Source of the DNA: Bacteroidales bacterium
Lineage (GTDB): Bacteria; Bacteroidota; Bacteroidia; Bacteroidales; UBA3824
Length of the DNA: 64,000 bases
Assembly (NCBI GenBank): GCA_017535325.1
Contig: JAFXUC010000063.1
Location: 28,203 to 92,202, forward strand
Direction: 5' to 3'
The translations under genes were made by a program, and so were the position numbers. This document shows positions 51,500 through 61,061 of the stretch, piece by piece. Under the pieces are notes generated by a model, which was not told the DNA's origin, made no database searches, and saw only the letters and a list, made by a program, of their open reading frames with translations. Within the stretch, counting starts at the first letter, position 1. Every line of letters starts with the position of its first letter.

Positions 51500-54400
51500 A
51501 TGAAATTTTTAAAAAACGCTTTGCTTTTGACATTTCTGTTGCTGACTGTAAACAATTGTTTTTCACAGTTTTACAACGGACATCAAATGAATTTTGGCAA
51601 AAACCGCGTGCAGTATTCCGAGTTTGAATGGTATTATTACCGTTACCCGAAATACGATGTGTACTTTTATCAACAAGGCAAAGACTTGGCGCAATACGTA
51701 TGCGATAGAGGCGACAAAATCATTCCCGAAATGGAAAAGTTTTTCGGCAAAACGCTTCAACGCCGTATTATTTTCATAGTTTTCAACCGTTTGAACGAGT
51801 TTCGAGAGTCCAATATCGGACTTATGACCGGCGAAAACGAAACCAATACGGGCGGCGTTACCAAAATCATCGACAACAAAGTTTTCTTATACTATGAAGG
51901 CGACCACTTAAAACTCGACAAACAAATCCGTCAGGCTGTGGCTGATATGCTCTTGCAAAGCACTTTCAGCGGCTCCGGGCTAAAAAGCAAAGTACAGTAT
52001 TCTTCACAACAGACTTTGCCCGAATGGTTTACCAAAGGTCTTACTTTTTATGTCGCTAACGAATGGACTCCCGAAACGGAAGATATTTTGCGGGACGGTT
52101 TTCTGTCAGGAAAATACAAAAAAATTTCGTGGCTCGAAGGCGACGACGCAATGTACGCCGGATATTCGCTTTGGTATTATATTAATAAAGTGTACGGCAA
52201 AGACGCAATACCGAGCATCATTTATCTCACCTCCATTTCCCGGAACGTCAACAACGCCGTAAGCCATATTATTGACAGTCCGTTCAGAGACTTAAACAAG
52301 GAATGGAAGGATTATTACATAAAAAAATTCACCGCCGGAGAATCGCGGCAGGAACTTCCCGACACTTTGCCGGTGGTCAACCGTCCGTCAAAAAACGCCG
52401 TCTATCTGCGCCCGATGACCTCGCCGGACAAAAAATATACGGTCTACCACACCAACAAATTAGGAAAATACAAACTCTACATCAAGGACAACCAGACGGG
52501 AAAAACTTCGTGTTTCTTAACCAAAGAGCATAAAATTCAGCAAATTACAGATTACCAATTTCCGGTCGGCGCATGGCACCCTAATGGAAAGGTTTGGTGC
52601 TTTTCCGTTGACGAACAAGGTCATATATTTCTCTACCAATACAACGCAGAGTCAGGAGAAATCAACAAAAAAATGCTGCCGAAATTCGACAAAGTTTATT
52701 CGATAAATTACTCTGACAACGGTCTTAATCTTGTAATGAGCGTTCAGATTTCAGGCTGCACTGACATTGTTGTTTTCAATATCGGCTCTGGTGTTTTTGA
52801 AAGGATAACGCAGGATTTGGCAGACGACAAAGACCCGCAATTTATCGAAAATTCTACGAAAATTATTTTTTCGTCCAACAGAAAAAGCGACACGCTTACT
52901 GTTGAGAAATTAGGCACACACAACGCAACTCAAAAATGTTACGACATTTTCGTTTACGATTATAAACACAAAGACCATGTTTTGAAACGTGTTACAAATA
53001 CACCTTACGAAAATGAAACTTCGCCAAAGGAGATTGCTCACAACCGTTATATGTACCTTTCGGACAAAAACGGAATCATCAACCGTTACGCCTCTGAATA
53101 CGACAGCACGATTATCGCTATTGATACAACAATACATTATGCTTATCAAAACAGAATGAGACCCGTAACGGATTTTAACCGTAACATCTTGTTTTTGAAT
53201 TACGACAAAAATACCTCTACGATTGACGAAGCCTTTTTGAAAGACCGCCGTTACAGACTTTTTACGAAAAACGCTTCTGAAACCGATGATAAAATACCGG
53301 CAGTTTTAGAAAAGACATATTTTAGGGAACTTCAAGACCGGCGTCAAAGGAAACTTGACAGCATGGAAGTTGTCAAAAAACAAAAAGCAGCAGAAGAACG
53401 CCGCAGAAACGACTCCATTGCACAAAATCCGCCCAAAGATTGGAAACACCCCGACTCTCTGAAATACGACATTATGAATTATGTTTTTGAGCAGGACAAA
53501 CACCCCGCTTATCAACTCGTATATTACGGAGAGGATTTAAAACTGCGCCACAAAACACAAACCGAAGAAAAACCGAGACAAAGGCTCTATATGACAAACT
53601 TTTACACGGATTATTTGGTCTCGCAGGTTGACTTTTCGTCCATGAACCAGAGTTATCAAGCATTTGCCGGCGGACCGTATTACTTTAATGCCAACGCCAA
53701 CGCATTTTTCAAAGTCGGAATCAAAGACTTATTTGAAGATTACAGAATTTCGGCGGCGGTACGTGTCGGCGGCAACCTTGACAGTTACGAATATTATTTT
53801 TCGTTTGAAAACTTGAAAAAACGTTGGGACAAGCAGTACGTCTATCACCGTTACACTTTCAACAACGACGATGATGACTACGCGTTAAGAAAAATGACGA
53901 CAAACGAAGGTATGTTTATTGCCTCCTACCCTTTCAATCAAGTAGCCTCAATACGTGGAACTTTGGGTTTGCGTTACGATAAAAAAACATATCTTATCAC
54001 TGATTTTCAGTATCTTAACAGAGACAATGAATATCAAGTCTTCTCAAAAGGAAAACTCGAATACATTTTCGACAACACCTGCTCGCTTGGTATCAACACG
54101 CCCGTTGGTCTTAGGTTCAAGACTTGGAGTGAACTCTATCAGCAAGTTGAAGGCAATTATGACATTATTTCGTCATGGGGCTTTGATTTGAGACACTATC
54201 AAAAGATTCACCGCTGTCTGATTTTTGCAAGCAGACTTGCAGGCGCAACCTCTTTCGGCAGCGGAAAAATCATCTATTATCTTGGCGGAGTTGACAACTG
54301 GACAAGTTTTTCTTCCGACAAAAGCAAAATGTTTGACCAGTCCGTCAGAATAGACCAAAATGAAAACTACATTTATCAGGCGGTCGGAACCAACATGAGG

Positions 54401-54790
54401 GGCTTTATTCAGAATTGCAGAAACGGGAACTCTTTCGCCGTACTCAACACGGAACTCCGCTGGCCTGTTTTCAGATACTTTTTCAACCGTCCGCTCGCCT
54501 CAAAACTCTTGAACGATTTTCAGTTAATCGGCTTTTTTGACGCTGGAAGCGCATGGAGCGGCTATCTGCCCGGCAACAACGAAGAAAACGCTTACAACAA
54601 ATACGAATTAAGAAGAGGCTCAATAACGATGATAATTGATGTCGCAAGACCCTCTGTCGTAGCAGGTTACGGCTTTGGATTGAGGACTTCTATTCTCGGA
54701 TATTTTCTCAGGTTCGACTGGGCTTGGGGCGTTGAAGGACACGTCGTTATGCCGAAAGTGTTTTATTTCTCGTTAGGAATGGATTTTTAA
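51500..54790 (+). CDS. Large exported protein: peptidase-like N-domain, propeller and C-terminal outer-membrane barrel
   Basis: A 1096-residue protein with a signal peptide (about 1-22). Residues 25-280 resemble the peptidase MA-like family with LPEWFTKGLTFYVANEW, but the usual HExxH is replaced near RQAVADMLL, so it may be catalytically dead. Residues about 300-580 have TolB/PD40-like propeller repeats (SPDKKYTVYHTNK, HPNGKVWCFSVDE, FSSNRKSD). Residues 700-1096 form a barrel with an outer-membrane-like end (FYFSLGMDF). It is followed by the LysM gene after 22 bases, suggesting a joint envelope role. Function not established. Confidence 0.8.
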   Translation: MKFLKNALLLTFLLLTVNNCFSQFYNGHQMNFGKNRVQYSEFEWYYYRYPKYDVYFYQQGKDLAQYVCDRGDKIIPEMEKFFGKTLQRRIIFIVFNRLNEFRESNIGLMTGENETNTGGVTKIIDNKVFLYYEGDHLKLDKQIRQAVADMLLQSTFSGSGLKSKVQYSSQQTLPEWFTKGLTFYVANEWTPETEDILRDGFLSGKYKKISWLEGDDAMYAGYSLWYYINKVYGKDAIPSIIYLTSISRNVNNAVSHIIDSPFRDLNKEWKDYYIKKFTAGESRQELPDTLPVVNRPSKNAVYLRPMTSPDKKYTVYHTNKLGKYKLYIKDNQTGKTSCFLTKEHKIQQITDYQFPVGAWHPNGKVWCFSVDEQGHIFLYQYNAESGEINKKMLPKFDKVYSINYSDNGLNLVMSVQISGCTDIVVFNIGSGVFERITQDLADDKDPQFIENSTKIIFSSNRKSDTLTVEKLGTHNATQKCYDIFVYDYKHKDHVLKRVTNTPYENETSPKEIAHNRYMYLSDKNGIINRYASEYDSTIIAIDTTIHYAYQNRMRPVTDFNRNILFLNYDKNTSTIDEAFLKDRRYRLFTKNASETDDKIPAVLEKTYFRELQDRRQRKLDSMEVVKKQKAAEERRRNDSIAQNPPKDWKHPDSLKYDIMNYVFEQDKHPAYQLVYYGEDLKLRHKTQTEEKPRQRLYMTNFYTDYLVSQVDFSSMNQSYQAFAGGPYYFNANANAFFKVGIKDLFEDYRISAAVRVGGNLDSYEYYFSFENLKKRWDKQYVYHRYTFNNDDDDYALRKMTTNEGMFIASYPFNQVASIRGTLGLRYDKKTYLITDFQYLNRDNEYQVFSKGKLEYIFDNTCSLGINTPVGLRFKTWSELYQQVEGNYDIISSWGFDLRHYQKIHRCLIFASRLAGATSFGSGKIIYYLGGVDNWTSFSSDKSKMFDQSVRIDQNENYIYQAVGTNMRGFIQNCRNGNSFAVLNTELRWPVFRYFFNRPLASKLLNDFQLIGFFDAGSAWSGYLPGNNEENAYNKYELRRGSITMIIDVARPSVVAGYGFGLRTSILGYFLRFDWAWGVEGHVVMPKVFYFSLGMDF

Positions 54791-54812
54791 AAATGTTAAA
54801 TATATAAAGAAA

Positions 54813-56672
54813 GTGAAAAAATACATATTTTTATTAGGATTAGGTTTTGCGTTAAGTTGTTTTAACGCGGCGTTCAGCCAGACAATAGAAAAGTCCGAAA
54901 GTTTTATCATGCTTTTCGGAACAAAATACTACCTTCACACCATAAAAGAAGGTCAGACACTTGAAACCATCGCCAAGGCGTACAACACGACGGTTCAGGA
55001 GATAAAAATGAACAATCAGGGCGTTCAGAATTTTCAGGCGGGCGTTTTGATAAAAGTACCCGTCATAGCCGACTCCGCAACTCCCGCCAACAAGCAGGAA
55101 TTTGCCTACCACAAGGTGGAGCGCAAACAGACTTTGTATTCAATCTGCAAAAAATACGGGGTTACGGAAGAGGACATTTACAAATACAACCCTCAGACAA
55201 GATTAGGGCTCAAAACGGGCGAAACACTTCAAATCCCCATCGGCAAAAACGAAAACCCCGACCGCGAAGACATCAACTTTATTTACCACACCGTAAAGCA
55301 AAACGAGAGTTTCAACTCGATAAGCCAACTCTACGGCGTGGAAATTTCCGACATCGTAAAATACAACACGCAGGCAAAATACAATATGAAACCGGGCGAC
55401 GTTTTGAGGATTCCCAAAATATACAGCACCTCTGAAATTGACACCTCAAACCTCGCGGAAGGCGGCGACATTCAATATTCTGACGACCAGATACGCAAAA
55501 AAGCGATGTTGAACGCCGATTATTGCGACTGCGCAACCTACAAACACAGTTTTTCAAAAACCTTGAAAATCTCCCTGATGCTGCCGCTTTTTCTCGCCGA
55601 CAACAGAAGTCTGAGCGAGGGCTACAAAAGCGACCCGTCAAAAAACGCGTTAAAAAAGAACTCGGAGAGGATTTACGAATTTTACGAAGGCTTTTTGATT
55701 GCCGTCAAAGAGTTTCAGCAGGAAAACCGCAACATTCAGGTTAACATTTACGACACCAAAAACAACACTTCAACAACGGACGAGATTTTGATGAAACCCG
55801 AACTCAAAAACTCCGACCTGATTATCGGACCGCTTTACACTGACAACGTTGCAAAAGCGGCAAAATTTGCAAACGCCAACCATATACCGATGGTTTCGCC
55901 TTTTGCGGTAAGAAACACGCTCTTAAACGACAATCCGTATCTGTTTCAGTTTACGCCTTCGGCAGCGGCCTCGATATACGAGTCAACGGACTTTTTCGGC
56001 ATGTATGAAAACGCCCGCGTAATAGCGGTTCACGGCGGCACGCCCTCTGAACTCGAACACATAAAATACTACAAAGAAAATCTCACGAAGAATTTGGTAA
56101 ACGACAACAGAATTCCTGGCTTGATTTTCAAGGAAATAGACTTCAACAACGGCGGACTGTCAAGGATAACGGAAGCAATGTCGCCGACCGAAAACAACAT
56201 TATACTCATTCCTGGCAACGACGAGGTTTTGATAACGCAAATCATCAACCACCTTACAACGCTTCAAAAAACCGAAAAATACAAAGTTGTGCTTTTCGGC
56301 TCACAGAGTTGGGAAAGATATTCCAACATCGACATTGAGTTTTTGCAAAGCATGAGTTTCAGTTTCCGCAGTCCGAGTTTTATAGACTACGGCAACGACA
56401 GGGTGAAAAATTTTGTCTCTCAGTTCAGAACCCTTTACAACGCAGAGCCGGGCATTTACGGATTTTCGGGTTATGACATTGCCAAATTTTTCATCGGCGA
56501 ACTCATAAAACACGGAAAATATTTTCAGTTTTGTCTCGGCGGCGAAAAAGAGGAAAAAGGCTTGGTTTATAAGTTTAATTTCCAAAGGGTGAACCCCGCA
56601 GGCGGCTTTGAAAACCGCAGCAACTACGTTTTGAAATACGGTGAAAACTTCACGGTAGAACCCGCATATTAA
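54813..56672 (+). CDS. LysM repeats fused to a periplasmic-binding-protein-like domain
   Basis: A 619-residue exported protein with a GTG start and a signal peptide (about 1-22, ending AFS|Q). Three LysM repeats follow at about 40-85, 98-142 and 155-198 (KEGQTLETIAKAYNTTV, VERKQTLYSICKKYGVTE, VKQNESFNSISQLYGVE), each for peptidoglycan binding. The C-terminal 400 residues resemble the type 1 periplasmic binding fold of LivJ-like proteins (LMLPLFLADN, LIIGPLYTDNVAKAAKFA, VSPFAVRNTLL). This joins wall anchoring with a ligand-binding fold. The ligand is unknown. It is co-oriented with the preceding barrel gene. Confidence 0.85.
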   Translation: MKKYIFLLGLGFALSCFNAAFSQTIEKSESFIMLFGTKYYLHTIKEGQTLETIAKAYNTTVQEIKMNNQGVQNFQAGVLIKVPVIADSATPANKQEFAYHKVERKQTLYSICKKYGVTEEDIYKYNPQTRLGLKTGETLQIPIGKNENPDREDINFIYHTVKQNESFNSISQLYGVEISDIVKYNTQAKYNMKPGDVLRIPKIYSTSEIDTSNLAEGGDIQYSDDQIRKKAMLNADYCDCATYKHSFSKTLKISLMLPLFLADNRSLSEGYKSDPSKNALKKNSERIYEFYEGFLIAVKEFQQENRNIQVNIYDTKNNTSTTDEILMKPELKNSDLIIGPLYTDNVAKAAKFANANHIPMVSPFAVRNTLLNDNPYLFQFTPSAAASIYESTDFFGMYENARVIAVHGGTPSELEHIKYYKENLTKNLVNDNRIPGLIFKEIDFNNGGLSRITEAMSPTENNIILIPGNDEVLITQIINHLTTLQKTEKYKVVLFGSQSWERYSNIDIEFLQSMSFSFRSPSFIDYGNDRVKNFVSQFRTLYNAEPGIYGFSGYDIAKFFIGELIKHGKYFQFCLGGEKEEKGLVYKFNFQRVNPAGGFENRSNYVLKYGENFTVEPAY

Positions 56673-56719
56673 GAAATTGTAAATTTTTCAAAAAAGTGCG
56701 TACAATGAATAATATTTTC

Positions 56720-56727
56720 TATATTTG
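56720..56727 (+). promoter_or_regulatory. -7 promoter box TATATTTG of the DUF2795 gene
   Basis: Exact TAnnTTTG match followed by C, 49 bases before the start. Confidence 0.55.
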
Positions 56728-56776
56728 CGCGATTTTTTAAAAAAAGGATTTCTAACAATAAAAAACGTATAACGCT

Positions 56777-56998
56777 ATGTATTGGACACTTGAATTAGCA
56801 ACTAAACTGGAAGACGCGCCTTGGCCGGCGACAAAAGACGAACTTATCGACTACGCCATGCGTTCGGGGGCTCCGATGGAACTGATAGAGAACCTTCAAG
56901 AAATTGACGATGACGGAGAAATTTACGAGGGCATAGAGGACATTTGGTCAGACTACCCGAGCAAAGAGGATTTCTTCTTTAACGAAGACGAATATTAA
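56777..56998 (+). CDS. DUF2795 small protein
   Basis: A 73-residue acidic protein. The stretch APWPATKDELIDYAMRSGAP matches the DUF2795 family, followed by MELIENLQEIDDDGEIY and an acidic tail ending in EDEY. Family members are short, soluble and of unknown function. It has its own -7 box and a strong terminator follows. Confidence 0.9.
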   Translation: MYWTLELATKLEDAPWPATKDELIDYAMRSGAPMELIENLQEIDDDGEIYEGIEDIWSDYPSKEDFFFNEDEY

Positions 56999-57010
56999 AC
57001 ATTTGAGACA

Positions 57011-57047
57011 AAAACGGCTGCAAAAGTTTTGTTTTGCAGCCGTTTTT
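57011..57047 (+). terminator. Intrinsic terminator after the DUF2795 gene
   Basis: 15-bp perfect stem AAAACGGCTGCAAAA / TTTTGCAGCCGTTTT (57011-57025 and 57032-57046) with a T run; it can also end the minus-strand DUF4112 transcript. Confidence 0.85.
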
Positions 57048-57056
57048 TTGTGTGTA

Positions 57057-57632
57057 TTATTTGCACCCCAAGACTCCGTAAAATGTTGAAATTGCGATAT
57101 ATACCGCTTTAAAAAGAAAATAGCACGCCACCGAAAACGCAATTATTCCGACTGCTGACTTTACGGCATCGCGCTTTACTTTTTTTATAACCTTTTCATC
57201 GTCTTCAACATAACCGATTATAAGCGCGTAATTTTTTGAATACGACCTGTGAAAAAAGTCCAAAGCATCACCCACCCACGGAATAAGACCAATCAGACAG
57301 TCCAACATAGTATTGTAAAGTACTGCCAAAGTCAATGCCAGCGACCTTATTTTGAACATACAGACATACAAAAACGGCAAAGTAAGAACGCTCGTTAATA
57401 TGTCGCCGACCTCAGGAACGGCAAGTCCCAAGATTCCGTCAAGAAAATACTTGTCGAAAAGTTTGGAAATGCCTTTCACCAGTCTGTAAGACGGCTCTTT
57501 TTCAAGCAGAACCTTTGCTTCTTCCTTCTTTTTACGGCGGGACTCCTCATGAGAGACGGCGGTCTCGATCTGCTCCTGTTCTTCGCTTGTCGTCAACCCC
57601 AAATCCCGTTTTACTTCTTCCCTTCTGCTCAT
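57057..57632 (-). CDS. DUF4112 membrane protein
   Basis: A 191-residue protein with an N-terminal charged, Glu/Lys-rich region (about 1-60) and two or three membrane segments. The family signature is LDGILGLAVPEVGDILTSVL and LIGLIPWVGDALDFFHRSYSKN; Pro-x-x-Gly-Asp repeats mark the DUF4112 core. Function unknown. It starts five bases after the end of the coiled-coil gene, so they are probably one transcript. Confidence 0.88.
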   Translation of the reverse strand: MSRREEVKRDLGLTTSEEQEQIETAVSHEESRRKKKEEAKVLLEKEPSYRLVKGISKLFDKYFLDGILGLAVPEVGDILTSVLTLPFLYVCMFKIRSLALTLAVLYNTMLDCLIGLIPWVGDALDFFHRSYSKNYALIIGYVEDDEKVIKKVKRDAVKSAVGIIAFSVACYFLFKAVYIAISTFYGVLGCK

Positions 57633-57637
57633 TTTTG

Positions 57638-59674
57638 CTAAATTTCAAGAGTTTTTTTGCCTGAAAGAAAACTGTCCCAATCCTCCGCGCTGAAATTTAC
57701 AGAACCGTCTTCCAAAAGCATAAAAAGTCCTTTTTTCAACTCATCTTTGTTTTCTGCGGTGTTGATTTGCCTTGCAAGACTCAAAAGCGCGGCGTTTTTG
57801 TCGTCGAGAAGTTTTATTTTTTCGTCAAATTCTGCCTTTATCTTGTTGAACTCGTTTTCGTAATGCGCATTAGAAAGCCTGTAATTAAGTTTCATCGCCT
57901 CCAACTGCGCCAACTGACTGCAAAGTTCAAAACCTTTTTCAAAGACATCTTTTGTCTCCGGCTTTGTCTTAGTTTGGATATTTTGTCTGATATTTTCCTT
58001 GAAACCTTTGACCGCCTCAGCCAAATCACCTGAAAGTTGTATGTCGTCAAATTTTTTCACGCTGTAAGCATGAAGAAGTTTTTCGTCCAACTTCGACGAG
58101 GCAATTTCTTTTGCCACCGACAAAAGTTTCACAATGTCCTCCAAACGGGCTGCGATTTCCGCTTTTGTATTTCCGTCAGCGGTGATAATACCTGAGAGTT
58201 CCGCAGAAATCTCCCTCTGAACCGCTTTCAACTCCTCATAACGCTTTTTGTCTCTTTCATAAACCTCCTTCTGTTTTTGAAGTTCGTCATTGTCGATTTT
58301 AACATCAACAATCAAATCCTCGTATTTTGAAACCAAAGGTCTGCAATTTTTTTCCCAGTCATAAACCTCACGCTCATACTGTTTTTTCTTGGAGCCGAAG
58401 GATATTACGTTGCCAAGTCCCGAAGGCGGCTCAGGTTTGCTTTTTTTTGCCGCGTTATATTGGTTTTCAAGACTTTTCAAAGTATTGTTGCAATCATTGA
58501 TATGGCTTGAATAATAATTGATGTTAAGACCTGAGTCTGCTATGGATTTTTCCAAAGTATGAAGTTCTTGAAGAATTTCGTCCCGGCGTTTTTTCAAATC
58601 TTTTGCCTTAGGCGAAGAATAAACCGATTCTGAAAGCCGCAGAAATTCCGTGTCAAAAACCTCCGGGGCGGCTTTCGCAAAAATCTCCGCTTTCGGAATA
58701 TAAACGTCATTCAAAATCTTGAAAATTTCCGACAGTCTGAGCCCGTCAGTTTTTATAACGGCAGCGTCATGAGAAACCGACGATTTCAACTCTTCAACCT
58801 CTTTTTTGATTGCGGAAGTCTGATTTGAGGTTTTTATGTAATGCGAAAGCATATTGATTCCCGCAACCACAAGTCCGAGCCTTTTGTCCTGACTGCCGCC
58901 GATTTGCGAGGCGGAAAGTTTCAAGGCAGAGACAAAACCTTCTGAAATCTGTCCGGAAAGTTCGGTACATTTGCCGAATATAGAATTGTAAGACAGTTCC
59001 GCACTTTTGAGCATAGAATCCGTATCCAAAAACTCAACCGTGTCAAAATCAAACATCTGCGGCATAGTTGCCCTGATGCTTTCCCCGAAAATATCCGACA
59101 ACGCCAAAGCGTAACGGCGGAAAAGCATTGCAGCGTTTTGCCTGATGTTGACAAAATCCTTTGTGAGACTTTTCACCGAGTTTTTGGCGTCGGTGTAAGA
59201 TTTTGTCATAACGGAATATTTTTCAAAGATTTGCGAGGCCTCGGTTTTAACTTTTTCGACAGCGTTTTTTCCCGAAACAATATTCAGCAAATCAGAAGTT
59301 TTGCGGATAATTTCCTCATTGAATTTGCCGCCGGTAATATTTTCAAGCGCGGAAAGATGCGTGTCCGAAATTTTGAGTTTTTCGGCTATCAACTTAAAAA
59401 CGTCGTTTTCTTTTCCCTCCTCCAACAAAGCGGGAATTTTATATTCGTCCACAAGCGGAGTATTTTTTTCGTTGTTGACAAGGCTTTTGAACACTTCCTT
59501 GTTTTCCGACCTCAGGAAACATTCCCAAACAAGTTGTGAAATTTCCGGAGAATCGTTTTCCATGCCCAAATCTTTCATCTCCCAAGCCAAATCGCTGCGG
59601 GTAAGGGTTGTTTTGTCCTGAAAATTTTTCTGCGCCAATTCAAGAATTTTATCGTAAAGTTTTTGTCTGTCCAT
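57638..59674 (-). CDS. Large coiled-coil protein of unknown function
   Basis: A 678-residue cytosolic protein with no signal peptide. Residues 1-120 look globular (LYDKILELAQKNF, SDLAWEMKDLGMEND), then there is a helical middle, and residues 370-520 form long coiled coil (KKRRDEILQELHTLEKSIAD, YERDKKRYEELKAVQREIS). There is a GLGNVISFGSKKKQYERE insertion near 430. A short sequence at about 270, QDKRLGLVVAGINMLSHYI, is non-polar but no transmembrane helix is convincing. I do not recognise the family. It is co-transcribed with DUF4112 and divergent from an equally unrecognised helical-repeat gene. Confidence 0.75.
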   Translation of the reverse strand: MDRQKLYDKILELAQKNFQDKTTLTRSDLAWEMKDLGMENDSPEISQLVWECFLRSENKEVFKSLVNNEKNTPLVDEYKIPALLEEGKENDVFKLIAEKLKISDTHLSALENITGGKFNEEIIRKTSDLLNIVSGKNAVEKVKTEASQIFEKYSVMTKSYTDAKNSVKSLTKDFVNIRQNAAMLFRRYALALSDIFGESIRATMPQMFDFDTVEFLDTDSMLKSAELSYNSIFGKCTELSGQISEGFVSALKLSASQIGGSQDKRLGLVVAGINMLSHYIKTSNQTSAIKKEVEELKSSVSHDAAVIKTDGLRLSEIFKILNDVYIPKAEIFAKAAPEVFDTEFLRLSESVYSSPKAKDLKKRRDEILQELHTLEKSIADSGLNINYYSSHINDCNNTLKSLENQYNAAKKSKPEPPSGLGNVISFGSKKKQYEREVYDWEKNCRPLVSKYEDLIVDVKIDNDELQKQKEVYERDKKRYEELKAVQREISAELSGIITADGNTKAEIAARLEDIVKLLSVAKEIASSKLDEKLLHAYSVKKFDDIQLSGDLAEAVKGFKENIRQNIQTKTKPETKDVFEKGFELCSQLAQLEAMKLNYRLSNAHYENEFNKIKAEFDEKIKLLDDKNAALLSLARQINTAENKDELKKGLFMLLEDGSVNFSAEDWDSFLSGKKTLEI

Positions 59675-59702
59675 ACCGAAAAAGAGTTTAGTTTTGTTTT
59701 CT

Positions 59703-59710
59703 CAAATGTA
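59703..59710 (-). promoter_or_regulatory. -7 promoter box TACATTTG of the coiled-coil/DUF4112 genes
   Basis: Exact TAnnTTTG match on the minus strand, 28 bases before the coiled-coil start. Confidence 0.55.
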
Positions 59711-59805
59711 GGATTTATTTTCGGTACGGACAAATTTTTTTTCGAGTTTTTTTAGTTGCGGGAAAACTTTCAGTAAAAAAATTTCCGTAAAACTAAAAAG
59801 TAGAT

Positions 59806-59813
59806 TATTTTTG
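59806..59813 (+). promoter_or_regulatory. -7 promoter box TATTTTTG of the helical-repeat gene
   Basis: Exact TAnnTTTG match followed by C, 18 bases before the start at 59832. It overlaps the TTG that would give a longer start, so that start is rejected. Confidence 0.6.
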
Positions 59814-59831
59814 CGTAAAAATACAGCAATT

Positions 59832-60986
59832 ATGCCTGATGACATTGAAATCATAACCTCGGAATTAACGGACAGTTATTTGCGTTTTCAAAACGCCCCG
59901 ACGCCGGAAAACAAAACCGCTCTGACTTCTTCGATGTTGAAAGTCAGCGGTTTGTACGCCCGCGAGGGATTGGAGGATGATTTCGGCAGAATTGTTGTCC
60001 AACTGATAAAACTTGACCCCTCAGAAGAAACAGCAGCCTGTCTGTCAGAAAACTTTTTTATTCTTTCGCAGAAAATCAGGAACAAAATTTTGCATCAGCC
60101 TGAAATTTTGGACACGCTTTTTACTCTGATGTTGGAACTGAAAATCAAGCCCGGAGACAAAAATTACGTTTTCTTGTACAAAAGCATTCACCGTTTCAGA
60201 AGGTTGTGGAAAGGCTACATTGATTTTTGCCGGTGGTGGAATTTTGAGAATTTTTCTTCCGACGACTATGTTATTGAACCGGGCTCAAAAATGTCGCTTG
60301 CTGAATCGGCGATGATTTTTTACACCAAACGTCTGATTGTTACCGATTTTGAGGAAGACCTCGCAAAACTTGCGGCGACTTTCATCAAAAACCTTTCAAA
60401 ATATCCGCTTACGGTATATTCAAATTATTACACGGCGAAACTTCTAATCCGTCTGAAATACGACAATGATTTGATTCGCAGCATTTTGCGGCCGTTTGCG
60501 ATACAAAAGCCGCTGAAACCTTGGACATGGCATCTGATGAGCAAAACATTCAAATCCGACACGGACTTTTCGGACAAATATTCGTGCCTGTTGTTGGCAC
60601 TATGTTTCGGCAAAAATTTTCCGCCGGCGGTAACAAACGACATTTATTTGGATTTGGCGTTGATGTTCAACAATTTAAACAAGGTTACTCACGCAAAATT
60701 CTTTTTTGAAATATTTTTGAAAATACGGCGTGAGGCGGGTTTTAAAATTCCTGATTTCGTAAAAAAAATTACCCGTCAAAGGTGGTACATTACAGCCGAG
60801 GCAGTCCGTCCTGACACCACGCTTGACTACAAAGAAAACTGCCGCAACATTCTGCGCCGAACACCGATGCCTGAGGCGGCGGTGTATGAGGCTCTGCGCC
60901 AAGATTTGGAAACACGTTTTCCTGAATCAATTCAATGGAGCAAAGAGTGGTACGACACAATGAACGATGATGAAAGATTGTTTTAA
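59832..60986 (+). CDS. All-helical (TPR-like) protein of unknown function
   Basis: A 384-residue soluble protein from the ATG at 59832. It is predicted by eye to be all alpha-helical with repeated helix pairs (LDTLFTLMLELKIKPGDKNY, FYTKRLIVTDFEEDLAKLAA, LDLALMFNNLNKVTHAKFFF) like TPR-type repeats. YKSIHRFRRLWKGYIDFCRWW is an aromatic, basic stretch. The C-terminus (about 330-384) has MPEAAVYEALRQDLETRFPE. I do not recognise the family. It diverges from the coiled-coil gene, which may be a functional partner. Confidence 0.75.
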   Translation: MPDDIEIITSELTDSYLRFQNAPTPENKTALTSSMLKVSGLYAREGLEDDFGRIVVQLIKLDPSEETAACLSENFFILSQKIRNKILHQPEILDTLFTLMLELKIKPGDKNYVFLYKSIHRFRRLWKGYIDFCRWWNFENFSSDDYVIEPGSKMSLAESAMIFYTKRLIVTDFEEDLAKLAATFIKNLSKYPLTVYSNYYTAKLLIRLKYDNDLIRSILRPFAIQKPLKPWTWHLMSKTFKSDTDFSDKYSCLLLALCFGKNFPPAVTNDIYLDLALMFNNLNKVTHAKFFFEIFLKIRREAGFKIPDFVKKITRQRWYITAEAVRPDTTLDYKENCRNILRRTPMPEAAVYEALRQDLETRFPESIQWSKEWYDTMNDDERLF

Positions 60987-61007
60987 ACGGGGATAAGTTA
61001 CAAAAAT

Positions 61008-61038
61008 AAAAAACGGGCGAAAAAATAATTTCCGCCCG
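61008..61038 (-). terminator. Weak terminator after the Big2 lipoprotein gene
   Basis: On the minus strand a 6-bp stem CGGGCG (61038-61033) / CGCCCG (61019-61014), extendable with imperfect pairs, followed by a T-rich run. Confidence 0.5.
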
Positions 61039-61061
61039 CTATAATTTTTTACATCATTTTA

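Noticed and set aside
59811..59831. TTG start for the helical-repeat gene
   Set aside because: It lies inside the -7 promoter box, so it cannot be in the mRNA from that promoter.
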